Positions 12,501 through 22,037 of a stretch of 64,000 bases of DNA are shown one piece after another. This DNA comes from Bacteroides reticulotermitis JCM 10512. GTDB taxonomy: Bacteria > Bacteroidota > Bacteroidia > Bacteroidales > Bacteroidaceae. Every line of letters starts with the position of its first letter. The first letter of the stretch is position 1. The position numbers and the translations under genes are program-made. Location: contig NZ_BAIV01000020.1 in NCBI RefSeq assembly GCF_000517545.1, positions 45,451 to 109,450 on the forward strand, read 5' to 3'. A model generated the notes under the pieces. That model searched no databases, was not told the origin of the DNA, and was given only the letters and a program-made list of their open reading frames with translations.

Positions 12501-12739
12501 ACGCTTCTTACGTACGTATGAAAAACATCACATTCAGCTACAGTTTCGATAAAAAGTTCCTGAACTTCTTCCGTTCCGGTACTTTGTATGTGACTGGTGA
12601 GAACCTGATTACTGCTACTAAGTATTTGGGTATGGATCCGGAGTTCTCTTATTCCTATGACGATATGATACAAGGGTTTGACTATGCGAAACTGATGCAA
12701 CCCAAATCGGTTAAATTCGGTGTAAACTTGAAATTCTAA
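9598..12739 (+). CDS. Second SusC-like TonB-dependent transporter, two frame breaks
   Basis: About 1047 residues after joining three frames. The signal peptide is followed by a carboxypeptidase-like regulatory domain (KISGKILSSFHQPIEGA), a plug with MNLRGIRSLVGANAPLVVINGVPHL and NITVLKGAEASMYGSMGSNGVI, and a barrel ending in KSVKFGVNLKF. It is divergent from the first SusC, with a shorter plug linker and no DxxGxF pattern as strict as usual. Bases are missing at about 10329-10332 (ETDG continues as SSNDLETKISFYGQYG) and about 10766-10770 (AGLA then MSGNYQEQG). Its stop TAA overlaps the next susD start as TAATG. It probably imports a second oligosaccharide class from the same glycan. Confidence 0.88.
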
Positions 12740-14361
12740 TGACAATGAAAAAGTATATTTGGAAATGTTTATTGCTTTCGATGGTAATAACATTGGGAGC
12801 ATGTGAAAGTTTCTTCAATGTAGAAACAGACAACGTATTGGATCATGACGACTACATCTCCCAGGAGAGCGAAATGTATGCCGGCTATATCGGTATCATG
12901 ACAAAAGTGCAAGCTATCGGTGATAAGGCAATCTACCTAACTGATACGCGAGGTGAATTGTTAGAGCCAACTAAAAATGCAAAGAGCGAATTGTATAGTC
13001 TATACAATTATGAGACGGATTTGACCGGTAATTCATATGCCGATCCGGCAGCCTATTATGATGTAATCATCGCTTGTAACGATTATTTGCTGCGTATTTA
13101 TGAATATAAAGAAAAGAACAAGACTTCTGTCAATATCGATCATTACCAAGCATTGGTTAGTTGTACGTTGCGTGTGAAGGCGTGGGTGTATTTGACTTTG
13201 GGTAAGGTATACGGAGAGGCTGTATGGTTTGATGATCCGATGCGTGAGAAGAAAGACTTATCTCAATTTCCTTTGAAGAATTTGGATGAGATTGTAACGT
13301 CTTGCAAGGAATTATTGGTTAATGGATTCGATGGCGTTAATGGCCGTCTGTCCATCTCTTGGAAGGAATGGCTGGACCCTGAAACAGAAACGAGTGAAAG
13401 TATCTATCGATATTGGGATAGTATGACACCTGAATACTTCGCATTGTATGCAGAGCTTTGTTTATGGAGCGGCGAGTATCAGAAGACAGTCGACCTAATT
13501 CTATCCGCTATGAATGCAAGATTTGCAGCTACGGTAAATGATGCGACCCCTTGGATGCGTAACGATAAGATTGGTGGCGTGTACGGTACTATTTGGAATC
13601 TGCTGAATCCGGCACCACAAGAAACGGTATCCGCTATTTTATATGACTATACGCAGAATCAAACGAATAGTTTGCTGAAACATTTCGGATCGGAATACCC
13701 CAATGAATATTTGTTGGCTCCGTCGACAGTCGGAAGAACTCGTTTTTCAGACACGAGCTTTAACCCACTCGGAGGTGCTGCTGCTGATAGACGTGAGGGG
13801 GTAACCTTTGCAAAAGATGCTGCCGGTAATTATGTAATTCAGAAGTTCCGCCCGATTAGTAAACCCGCGCGTGCAAATGCGTATCAGGACGATGTACACA
13901 TCTATATTTACCGTGCAGGTGAATTGTACTGTATGTTAGCTGAGGCTCTTAACAACTTGGGTAGAACTGCTGAGGCTTCTGCATTGATTAATGCAGGTAT
14001 CAATGGCTCATTCCCGAATGGAGGAGTTAGCTGGGCAGGCTTTACCGATGCATGGACAACAGCATGGCGTGTTGGTGAAAAGAACCGTACCTATGCAGAC
14101 AAGGGAGTACGTGGAATATTTGGTTTGGCGAATCGTAAATTTACGGACGATCAGCAGGCTAACGATATGCAAATATTGGACGAGATGATGTTGGAATTCC
14201 CTTGTGAAGGCAAGATCTATCCGGCAATGATTCGCATGGCTAAACGCTATAACGATTATAATATTATAGCAGATCGCGTTTGTCCGAAGTATACCAATCC
14301 CGAAGATATTCGTGCTAAGATTCTTGCAGGTGGTTACTTTCTGCACTGGAACCTAAAGTAA
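12739..14361 (+). CDS. SusD-like surface glycan-binding lipoprotein
   Basis: Intact 540-residue SusD/RagB-family lipoprotein with lipobox ITLGAC near residue 22 and the typical ESFFNVETDNVLDHDDY after it. The C-terminal SusD region contains YIYRAGELYCMLAEALNNLGR and ends LAGGYFLHWNLK. Its ATG overlaps the stop of the upstream susC (TAATG), so the pair is translationally coupled. Aromatic residues expected to stack on sugars cannot be assigned without a structure. A strong hairpin terminator follows at 14375, so this gene probably closes the transporter operon. Confidence 0.93.
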   Translation: MTMKKYIWKCLLLSMVITLGACESFFNVETDNVLDHDDYISQESEMYAGYIGIMTKVQAIGDKAIYLTDTRGELLEPTKNAKSELYSLYNYETDLTGNSYADPAAYYDVIIACNDYLLRIYEYKEKNKTSVNIDHYQALVSCTLRVKAWVYLTLGKVYGEAVWFDDPMREKKDLSQFPLKNLDEIVTSCKELLVNGFDGVNGRLSISWKEWLDPETETSESIYRYWDSMTPEYFALYAELCLWSGEYQKTVDLILSAMNARFAATVNDATPWMRNDKIGGVYGTIWNLLNPAPQETVSAILYDYTQNQTNSLLKHFGSEYPNEYLLAPSTVGRTRFSDTSFNPLGGAAADRREGVTFAKDAAGNYVIQKFRPISKPARANAYQDDVHIYIYRAGELYCMLAEALNNLGRTAEASALINAGINGSFPNGGVSWAGFTDAWTTAWRVGEKNRTYADKGVRGIFGLANRKFTDDQQANDMQILDEMMLEFPCEGKIYPAMIRMAKRYNDYNIIADRVCPKYTNPEDIRAKILAGGYFLHWNLK

Positions 14362-14374
14362 GAGTTAGTTAATC

Positions 14375-14466
14375 TTTCGTCCCTTGCGACAAGTGGTTCC
14401 TATCTGGAAGAGATTTTCTATTCCGGGAGAACTAAAGAATTTGTCACAAGGGACGAAACCTTTTTT
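14375..14466 (+). terminator. Long hairpin terminator after the SusC/D operon
   Basis: An 18-base left arm (14375-14392) pairs with a right arm (14441-14458) with a single mismatch. The right arm is followed by CC and a run of six T. The roughly 48-nt loop holds a further small stem (GGAA/TTCC). It separates the transporter genes from the glycosidase genes, which have their own -7 box at 14495. Confidence 0.75.
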
Positions 14467-14494
14467 GTCAACTCCTTATGCTTTAATAAAATAC

Positions 14495-14502
14495 TATCTT
14501 TG
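14495..14502 (+). promoter_or_regulatory. Bacteroides-type -7 box upstream of the GH65-like gene
   Basis: TATCTTTG matches the Bacteroides TAnnTTTG consensus, about 25 bp before the ATG at 14528. No well-placed -33 TTTG is seen. Its position after the terminator supports separate expression of the enzyme genes. Confidence 0.55.
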
Positions 14503-14527
14503 TCATAAATTCTATAACAATTCAATC

Positions 14528-16636
14528 ATGAAGAACTTTCTTTACCCTTTGATGGGCCTTGTGGTAACAGCTTGTGGAGCAGGAAAGCAATCACCTATTG
14601 ATCGCGAAGCGCTTGTTACGCGAAATAGTCCTGTTGTCACTTCATTTGACTCGCTAGCTTCTCTTTCCGTAGGTAATGGTGAGTTTGCTTATACGGTCGA
14701 TGTAACCGGTCTTCAAACCTTCCCCGATTCTTATAAAAAAGGGGTGCCATTGGGCACACAAAGTCAATGGGGATGGCATAGCTTTGCTAATCCGGAACAA
14801 TTACGCGCCGAAGAAACATTGAAAGAGTATGATTTTGGGCGTGGCAAGATGGAACCTTATGCTACTCAGTTCAATGAAAAGGGTAGAGCGCAAGACGCGG
14901 CTAACTGGTTTCGTGTCAATCCGCATCGTCTCCATTTAGGGATCATCGGTTTTGAGTTACCGCAAGGAACAGATATTTCACAGATTAAAGATATTCGTCA
15001 GACACTCGATCTCTGGAAAGGGTGCATTAACAGTAATTTCCAATTAGGTGGCAACAACTATCGGGTTGAGACGGTATGTCATCCCTCGGCTGACCTCATG
15101 GCAGCACGTATCAGCAGTAAGGCACACACGGGCATCTGTTTCCGTTTTCCTTATCCTACTGGTGGGCACTGCGATGATGCTTGTAATTGGGAAGCTAATG
15201 ATTTACACAATACGACGATTGTTAGTACAGACGAACATTCCGCTGTGCTGAAGAGAGAATTGGACGCTACGGTTTACTACGTCACGGTGCGCTGGGAAGG
15301 GAAAGCTGAGTGGGTTGAGAAAGGTAAGAATTACTTCGTACTGACTCCTGCTGTCGATGACTTTTCATTTACCTGTGCCTTTACTTCAGAAGCTCCTTCT
15401 ACCTTGGCCGATACGGCTACTCAGACGCAGGAAGCAGCAGCAGCCCATTGGACAGACTTCTGGAAGTCTGGTGGAGCAGTCGATTTCTCAGAATGTACGG
15501 ACGTGCGTGCCAAAGAACTGGAACGCAGGGTCGTACTTAGCCAATACCTACTTGCTATTCAATGTGCCGGAACTACTCCTCCGCAGGAAACAGGACTGAC
15601 ATATAACTCTTGGTTTGGGAAGTTTCACCTGGAAATGATTTGGTGGCATCAGGCACAATTTGCGTTGTGGAATCGTTCAGAACTGCTCGATCGCACATTG
15701 GGCTGGTATGAGAAAGTAGAACCGGTAGCACGTGAGATTGCCCGTCGGCAAGGCTTTGATGGCGTACGATGGATGAAAATGACGGATCCTTCCGGCAAAG
15801 AAGCCCCCTCCAAGGTAGGTAGTTTTCTCATTTGGCAACAGCCACATCTTATCTATATGACCGAACTCTTGTACCGTGCCAATCCATCGAAAGAAATATT
15901 GGAAAAGTACAATCGTCTGGTGCAGGAAACAGCTGCGTTTATGTATTCTTTTGCTACCTATGAGGAACTGGAAGGGCGCTTCGTGTTGAAAGGGGCAATT
16001 CCTGCGCAAGAAACATTGCGTGCTGCCGAAACAGTGAATCCTCCATTCGAACTCTCTTACTGGCATTTCGCTTTAGAAACCGCTCAGAAATGGCGTGAGC
16101 GTATGGGAGAGAAGCGTAATCTGGAGTGGGATGAGATGATTGATAAACTTTCTCCGTTGGCATACAATGAAGATGGGCTCTACTTAGCTGCCGAAACTGC
16201 GACAGATACATATAAAGACATCCGTTTTACATCCGACCACATGGCAGTGCTTGGAGCAGCGGGTATCCTTCCTATGAACAAATTGATACGCGAAGACTAC
16301 ATGAAGAATACCTTGCATTGGATCTGGGACAACTGGAACTGGGGCAAGACGTGGGGATGGGATTATCCAATGACTGCGATGAACGCTACCCGCATGGGAG
16401 AACCGGAGAAAGCTGTCGGTGCTTTGTTAATGGATAAGCGGACGAATACCTATCTGGTAAATGGACACAACTATCAAGACGGCCGCTTACGTGTGTACCT
16501 ACCGGGTAACGGTGGTTTGCTTACGGCGGTTGCTTTGATGTGTGCCGGCTGGGATGGATGTACGGTTACCAATCCGGGATTCCCTAAAGACGGAACATGG
16601 AACGTGCGTTGGGAAGGTTTAAAACCGTTGCCATAA
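14528..16636 (+). CDS. (alpha/alpha)6-barrel glycosidase-like lipoprotein, GH65-like
   Basis: About 702 residues from the ATG at 14528. This start is chosen over the upstream 14384 because it begins a lipoprotein signal (MKNFLYPLMGLVVTACG) and lies after the promoter. The N-terminal half is a beta-sandwich with VGNGEFAYTVDVTGLQ. The C-terminal half looks like an alpha-barrel, with WFGKFHLEMIWWHQAQFALW, VGSFLIWQQPHLIYM and WGWDYPMTAMNATRMG. The layout resembles GH65/GH95-type clan enzymes seen in Bacteroides PULs, but I cannot assign the family or name the catalytic acids from sequence alone. It is followed closely by a DUF4450-type gene and GH28, so it may remove a sugar from pectic oligosaccharides (inference). 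Confidence 0.65.
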   Translation: MKNFLYPLMGLVVTACGAGKQSPIDREALVTRNSPVVTSFDSLASLSVGNGEFAYTVDVTGLQTFPDSYKKGVPLGTQSQWGWHSFANPEQLRAEETLKEYDFGRGKMEPYATQFNEKGRAQDAANWFRVNPHRLHLGIIGFELPQGTDISQIKDIRQTLDLWKGCINSNFQLGGNNYRVETVCHPSADLMAARISSKAHTGICFRFPYPTGGHCDDACNWEANDLHNTTIVSTDEHSAVLKRELDATVYYVTVRWEGKAEWVEKGKNYFVLTPAVDDFSFTCAFTSEAPSTLADTATQTQEAAAAHWTDFWKSGGAVDFSECTDVRAKELERRVVLSQYLLAIQCAGTTPPQETGLTYNSWFGKFHLEMIWWHQAQFALWNRSELLDRTLGWYEKVEPVAREIARRQGFDGVRWMKMTDPSGKEAPSKVGSFLIWQQPHLIYMTELLYRANPSKEILEKYNRLVQETAAFMYSFATYEELEGRFVLKGAIPAQETLRAAETVNPPFELSYWHFALETAQKWRERMGEKRNLEWDEMIDKLSPLAYNEDGLYLAAETATDTYKDIRFTSDHMAVLGAAGILPMNKLIREDYMKNTLHWIWDNWNWGKTWGWDYPMTAMNATRMGEPEKAVGALLMDKRTNTYLVNGHNYQDGRLRVYLPGNGGLLTAVALMCAGWDGCTVTNPGFPKDGTWNVRWEGLKPLP

Positions 16637-16658
16637 GTTGTTATCTAAAGAACATACC

Positions 16659-19600
16659 ATGAAGATTTTACATACTACTATTCAAAAATATGCTATTTAT
16701 TTCTGCGGAATCGGCTGTTTAATGCCGATTCCCCTTACCGCTCAGTTTAAACAACAGGGTGACGTAATAGAATCTGTTTCACAACACGACCCCTCACAGA
16801 AGAAACAACGTACCTTGCAGTATCGCCCTGAAGGAGATGCATTTGTCAGTGTGAACGGGAAGAATCGTTTTACCCGTGCATTGTATGGTGGGCACACACC
16901 GTTCAGACTCGAAACGAGTGATGTGCCTGTTTTTGCCATCTATGACAATGGCATGCAGGGAAATATTAGCTTTAGCCTACAACTTGCTGACGGTACAATA
17001 TTACCTTTTGATCAAGTGGCTCATTGCGAAGCTCGCTATCAGGGTGGCAAGCGATCCTATTTGCTCACGGACTGCTTGGGGAAAGGGAGAAGTACGGATG
17101 GAAGTTCTTGCATTGTCTGATGCAGATGGGGCTATTTGGAAGATTAGCTCTACAGCCCTGCCCAAAGGATCTATCATTAAGTGGCAGCACGGTGGCATCA
17201 CCGGCAAACGATTTAGCCGCAATGGAGATATGGGCGTCGACCCGAAAGATTGTTTCGAGTTGAAACCCGATGCGAATGATTTGATTATAGGAAAATTGGC
17301 TATCAATAAAGAGGTCTATTTGATACGGGGGAAAGTAGAAGGGTTGCGAGCTTCTGCGGCACTATTTGCTAAAGCAGAGAAGGCTCGTACAGAACTGACT
17401 TCCCGCTTTCGGATAGAGACCCCTGATGCCTATATGAATACGTTGGGAGGTGCTTTGATGGCGGCCGCTGACGGAATTTGGGACGGTGAGGTGTGGCTGC
17501 ACGGAGCTATTGGTTGGCGAATGCCGCTGAGTGGTTGGAGAGCAGCTTATACGGGAGACGCTTTGGGATGGCACGACCGCGCACGCACACACTTCAATGC
17601 TTATGCCAATAGTCAGGTGACGGAAGTCCCCAACACGATACCTCATCCTGCACAAGATCCTGAAATGAATCTGGCACGGTCGGAAAAGGAATGGGGGACA
17701 CCTCAGTATAGTAATGGATATATCTGTCGGAATCCGAATAAGAATAATCAGATGCATCATTACGACATGAATCTTTGCTACATCGATGAACTGTTGTGGC
17801 ATTTCAACTGGACGGGAGACAAAGAGTATGTCCGTAAGATGTGGCCGGTACTTACCCGTCACCTCGCTTGGGAAAAGCTAAACTATGATCCGAACAACGA
17901 TGGATTGTATGACGCTTATGCGTGTATCTGGGCGAGTGATGCGCTCTATTACAACAGTGGTGCTGTTACGCATTCTACAGCTTATAACTATCGCTCTAAC
18001 AAAACTGCGGCTCTTTTGGCAGAACTAATTGGTGAAGATCCCGCTCCCTACCGAGCAGAAGCGGAGAAAATATTGGCAGCTGTGAATAAACGTCTTTGGA
18101 TGCCATCCGCCGGTTGTTGGGCAGAGTATGAGGACTTCATGGGGCATCGCCGCTTGCATGAGAGTCCCGGAGTATGGACCATCTATCATGCTATTGATGG
18201 TGAGACAGCCGACCCGTTCCAAGCGTATCAGGCAACCCGTTACGTCGATACAGAGATTCCTCACATTCCGGTTGAAGCCGATGGCCTGGATGGAACATAC
18301 GCAACGATTGCTACTACGAATTGGCTACCCTATTCATGGAGTGTGAATAATGTTGCTTTTGCGGAAGTGATGCACACAGCGTTAGCTTACTTTCTGGCCG
18401 GTCGTCCAGAAGAAGGATATCGATTGATGAAAAGTTCTGTGCTCGATGGTATGTATCTGGGCGATAGCCCCGGAAACTTTGGGCAGATTAGTACATACGA
18501 CGCCGCACGTGGAGAGTGCTACCGAGACTTCGGTGATCCGGTTGGTGTAGCTTCGCGTTTATTGGTACAAGGCTTATTTGGTATTATACCCGATGCTCTG
18601 AATGGCAAACTATTGATTCGTCCGGGATTTCCCACAGCATGGGATCATGCATCAGTGGCACTGCCCGAGATCGCATATAACTTCCGTCGCGTGGACGATA
18701 CTGACACCTACTGTATCGAACAGCATCGCCCGACGTCGTTGGCTTTGACACTTCAGGTCAATGCAACGCGAGAAAAGATTAAAACAGTGAAGGTAAATGG
18801 AAAAGAAGTTGCCTGGAATTTCGTTTCTGCTGCTGCGGGCTATCCGGTTATTGCCGTAACTGCTCCTGCTGTAGCGAAAGCTGTCGTAGAGATTTGTTGG
18901 GAAGGTGCTTCGTTAGGAGTTCCCCGTACGGAAATAAGTTATCGTTCTGGAGCAGCTTTCTCTCTTCCCGCTTCCGATGGAATCACTTTCAAAGAAATAT
19001 TTGATCCACAAGGCGTATTGGTGCAACCTATACTTATAGCAAATCATTTATCAGGTCAGGTGCTAGGAAAGCCGGGACATCGTACACTTTTCCTGCGTTT
19101 GCAACAGGGCGAGATGCAATGGTGGCAACCGGTGAATGTTATTATAGAGAAAAACCAGAGAGAAGTACCGGGTGCTTTACCTTATGCGCAGGTAGATGCT
19201 TCACAATGTCGGCCGGTAGTGATGGATGTAGCTTTCAATGCGAAGGTTACGGATATTTTCCGCAATGAGTATCTCACTCCCCGTTCGCCCTACACTACTT
19301 TGCAGTTGCCCAAGCAAGGTATCGGTGAATGGTGTCATCCGAAACTAATAGCCGAAATTGACGATTCGGGGCTACGAGCACCCTATCGCAACGGACTATT
19401 CGATACCGGTTTGGGAGTACAATTCCGCACACCTTCCGAAGGGGCTAATATTGCGTTTACATCTTTATGGGACAACTATCCGGACAGTCTGGCCGTACCC
19501 TTAAGTGGAACAGCTTCTCATGCCTATCTGATGTTGGCAGGAAGTACCAATCATATGCAGTGTCGCATTGCCAACGGAGTAATCCGTGTGTATTACGAAG

Positions 19601-19914
19601 ATGGTACTTCGGATACGTTGGAATTGGTTAATCCGGATAATTGGTGTCCGATAGAACAAGACTTCTTCATCGACGGACAAGCTTTCCATACCACAGCCCC
19701 ACGTCCTTACCGCTTTCATTTGAAATCAGGATTGGTAAGCAATGACTTGGGCAAAGCATTGAAAATTGACGGTGTTTACGGCCGAGCTATTGAAGGTGGA
19801 GCAGGCGTATTACTCGATATGCCACTAAATCCATCGAAGAAGTTGAATCGATTGACACTGGAAACAGTAGCGAACGATGTTGTGATTGGCTTGATGGGGA
19901 TTACCCTTCAATAA
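16659..19914 (+). CDS. DUF4450-type (alpha/alpha)6-barrel glycosidase-like protein, frame broken
   Basis: About 1085 residues. The N-terminal region after the signal peptide has the DUF4450 pattern TLQYRPEGDAFVSVNGKNRF, RALYGGHTPFRLETSD and CEARYQGGKRSYLL. This leads into a six-hairpin glycosidase-like barrel (WLHGAIGWRMPLSGWRAAY, then HHYDMNLCYIDELLWHFNWT) and C-terminal beta domains. ATG 16659 is chosen because it starts the signal peptide. The frame changes at about 17071-17078, where SYLLTD continues as AWGKGEVRMEVLAL; the net shift needs one base removed or two added, unlike most breaks here. It sits 22 bp after the GH65-like gene. The fold resembles rhamnosidase-type barrels, but the activity is not established by this sequence. 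Confidence 0.7.
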
Positions 19915-19951
19915 GAAAGAAATTGTAGTATTTAATATAAAATTCAAACGA

Positions 19952-21358
19952 ATGACAAAAAGACTTTTACATGTTTGGTTATTGTTACTGGTAGTAACGC
20001 TAGCCCGTGCTAATTCAATTGATTTTGATAAAGCCTTTAAGGAAAGTGCGAAGATCGAAAAACAAATTAAGCGCACTTCATTCCCAAAACGTACATTCTC
20101 TATTACTGATTTTGGTGCGAAGCCGGATCATGAAGCAGAACCTTGCCACGAGGCCATCAATCAAGCAATTCTTCAATGCAGCCTGGCAGGTGGAGGAACT
20201 GTGATTGTACCGAAGGGAACATTCTATACGGGACCGATCACGCTGAAGAGCAATGTCAACTTCCATATGGAAGAAGGAGCAGTCTTAAAATTCTCTACAG
20301 ATCAGAGTTTATATTTTCCGGCTGTCCTGACACGTTGGGAAGGGGTTGATTGCTACAATGCGCGTCCGATGATTTATGCTTATGGTGAGAGTAATATTGC
20401 GATTACCGGCAAAGGGATTATTGACGGACAAGGTGCCATGGATACTTGGTGGCCTATGTGTGGTGCAGCAAAGTATGGTTGGAAAGAAGGAATGGTAGCT
20501 CAGCGCAACGGCGGTCGTGAACGATTGTTGATGTATGCTGAAACCTCTACACCGATCTATAAACGTTTGATGACACCGGAAGACGGTATGCGTCCCCAGC
20601 TATTGAATCTCTACGCTTGTCACACCATATTGATTGAAGATGTGACGTTGCTCAATTCACCATTCTGGGTAATTCATCCTCTTTTCTGCGAAAGCTTGAT
20701 CGTGCGTGGTGTAACCGTGTTTAATCGGGGACCTAACGGTGACGGATGTGATCCGGAATCATGCAAGAACGTTTTGATTGAAAACTGCCTGTTTGATACG
20801 GGTGACGACTGTATTGCCATTAAGTCGGGTCGCAATGAAGACGGACGTAAGTGGGGAGTTCCCAGTGAAAACATAATTGTTCGTGGCTGTACGATGAAGA
20901 ATGGACACGGTGGCGTGGTGATTGGTAGTGAGATCTCTGGTGGCTACCGCAACCTCTTTGTGGAAAACTGCCAGATGGATAGTCCTGATTTGGATCGTGT
21001 TATCCGTATCAAGACTAGTACTTGTCGGGGAGGACTTATTGAGAATGTGTTTGTACGCAATATCACAGTCGGACAATGTCGGGAAGCCGTGCTTCATATC
21101 AATCTACAATACGAGAATCGGGAGAAGTGCAAGCGTGGCTTTGATCCGGTAGTACGTAATGTGCATTTGAAAAACGTAACCTGTGAAAAGAGCCAGTTTG
21201 GAGTGATGGTTATTGGACTGGATGACGACAAACATGTTTATAATATTAGTGTAGAAGATTCTCACTTTAATAATGTGTCCAAAGATAGAAACGATATCAA
21301 GGGAGCTAAAGATGTTACTTTTAAGAACTTGTATATCAACGGAAAACTGGTGGAATAG
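19952..21358 (+). CDS. GH28 polygalacturonase-family glycoside hydrolase
   Basis: Intact 468-residue right-handed beta-helix enzyme with a Sec signal peptide (ends near ARAN). It starts with the family opening FSITDFGAKPD. GH28 motifs appear in order: NGDGCDPES (variant of NTD), DTGDDCIAIKSG carrying the paired catalytic aspartates, GHGGVVIGSE with the conserved histidine, and RIKTS. GH28 enzymes hydrolyse alpha-1,4-galacturonosyl bonds or related linkages (rhamnogalacturonan, terminal GalA) by inversion. It is the clearest substrate clue in the locus and points to pectin. It lies 38 bp after the DUF4450-type gene in the same direction. Exo or endo action cannot be told from sequence alone. 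Confidence 0.92.
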   Translation: MTKRLLHVWLLLLVVTLARANSIDFDKAFKESAKIEKQIKRTSFPKRTFSITDFGAKPDHEAEPCHEAINQAILQCSLAGGGTVIVPKGTFYTGPITLKSNVNFHMEEGAVLKFSTDQSLYFPAVLTRWEGVDCYNARPMIYAYGESNIAITGKGIIDGQGAMDTWWPMCGAAKYGWKEGMVAQRNGGRERLLMYAETSTPIYKRLMTPEDGMRPQLLNLYACHTILIEDVTLLNSPFWVIHPLFCESLIVRGVTVFNRGPNGDGCDPESCKNVLIENCLFDTGDDCIAIKSGRNEDGRKWGVPSENIIVRGCTMKNGHGGVVIGSEISGGYRNLFVENCQMDSPDLDRVIRIKTSTCRGGLIENVFVRNITVGQCREAVLHINLQYENREKCKRGFDPVVRNVHLKNVTCEKSQFGVMVIGLDDDKHVYNISVEDSHFNNVSKDRNDIKGAKDVTFKNLYINGKLVE

Positions 21359-21390
21359 AAGATTGTTATACTAAATCAGGGTCCCTGGAT

Positions 21391-21771
21391 ATGAATGAAA
21401 AAGAAAATTTAGAAGAATCCCAATGTTTTGTTTTAAATATACAAAAGAATTGGAGAACAACCTATGATGCGCAGGTTTATATCACATCTTTATCTGTAAT
21501 AAGCAATAATGATTGGAATAAATTAGAACAGTGGATAAATCTTCATCAGGATGCCTTCGTTTATAAGTTAAGACGTTATTATCCTATGCTTTCAGAAGAT
21601 GACATACGTATCATCCTTTTGTTACGTATTGATTTTAATAATGCTCAAATAACAGAGTTGTTCCACATCTTAGGGAGTTCTTTCAGGATACGCCGTTGTA
21701 GATTAAAAAAGAAAATGAATGTTACCTGTGAATCTATCACCGATTTTATTAAATCATTGCATTTAGAATGA
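21391..21771 (+). CDS. Orphan helix-turn-helix effector domain
   Basis: A 126-residue protein resembling only the C-terminal DNA-binding part of the large TPR-transmembrane-HTH regulators of Bacteroidetes. YYPMLSEDDIRIILLLRI followed by AQITELFHILGSSFRIRRCR and LKKKMNV matches the LuxR/sigma-4-like layout. No TPR, membrane segment or receiver domain precedes it. Only 32 bp separate it from the GH28 stop. It could be a small stand-alone regulator or the surviving end of a longer gene. It directly precedes the cysteine-rich lipoprotein operon, so it may regulate it (inference). The A+T content is higher than in the PUL upstream. Confidence 0.6.
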   Translation: MNEKENLEESQCFVLNIQKNWRTTYDAQVYITSLSVISNNDWNKLEQWINLHQDAFVYKLRRYYPMLSEDDIRIILLLRIDFNNAQITELFHILGSSFRIRRCRLKKKMNVTCESITDFIKSLHLE

Positions 21772-21794
21772 TTTTTCTTTAAAAACCATATACA

Positions 21795-21826
21795 AAATGC
21801 GTACACTAGCCGATGTATACGCATTT
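21795..21826. other. Short inverted repeat downstream of the HTH gene
   Basis: AAATGCGTA pairs with TACGCATTT across a 14-nt loop, and a second GTATACG follows immediately. No T-run follows, so it may be an operator or a weak terminator. The remaining sequence to 22037 is A+T-rich and I see no clear promoter match in it. Confidence 0.35.
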
Positions 21827-22037
21827 GTATACGGTTGATCTTTTCATTCTAATTTATAAATGTTTTTCTTTGCTGAGGCAAGAGAGATAAACTTTTATTT
21901 GTACTAATATTATGGAAAATGTAGTCCATTGTCTTTTGGAGTATAGGTAGAGCTAAAAATGGGTAAACGATTATTTATTAATATGTGACATTCCGTTGAA
22001 AAACATTCAATATTATTAATCTTTAAAAGTAATTCTT

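Noticed and set aside
16876..17080. Upstream part of the long frame before the DUF4450-type break as coding
   Set aside because: Its residues there match no family, while the other frame carries the DUF4450 motifs; the real frame switches at about 17075.
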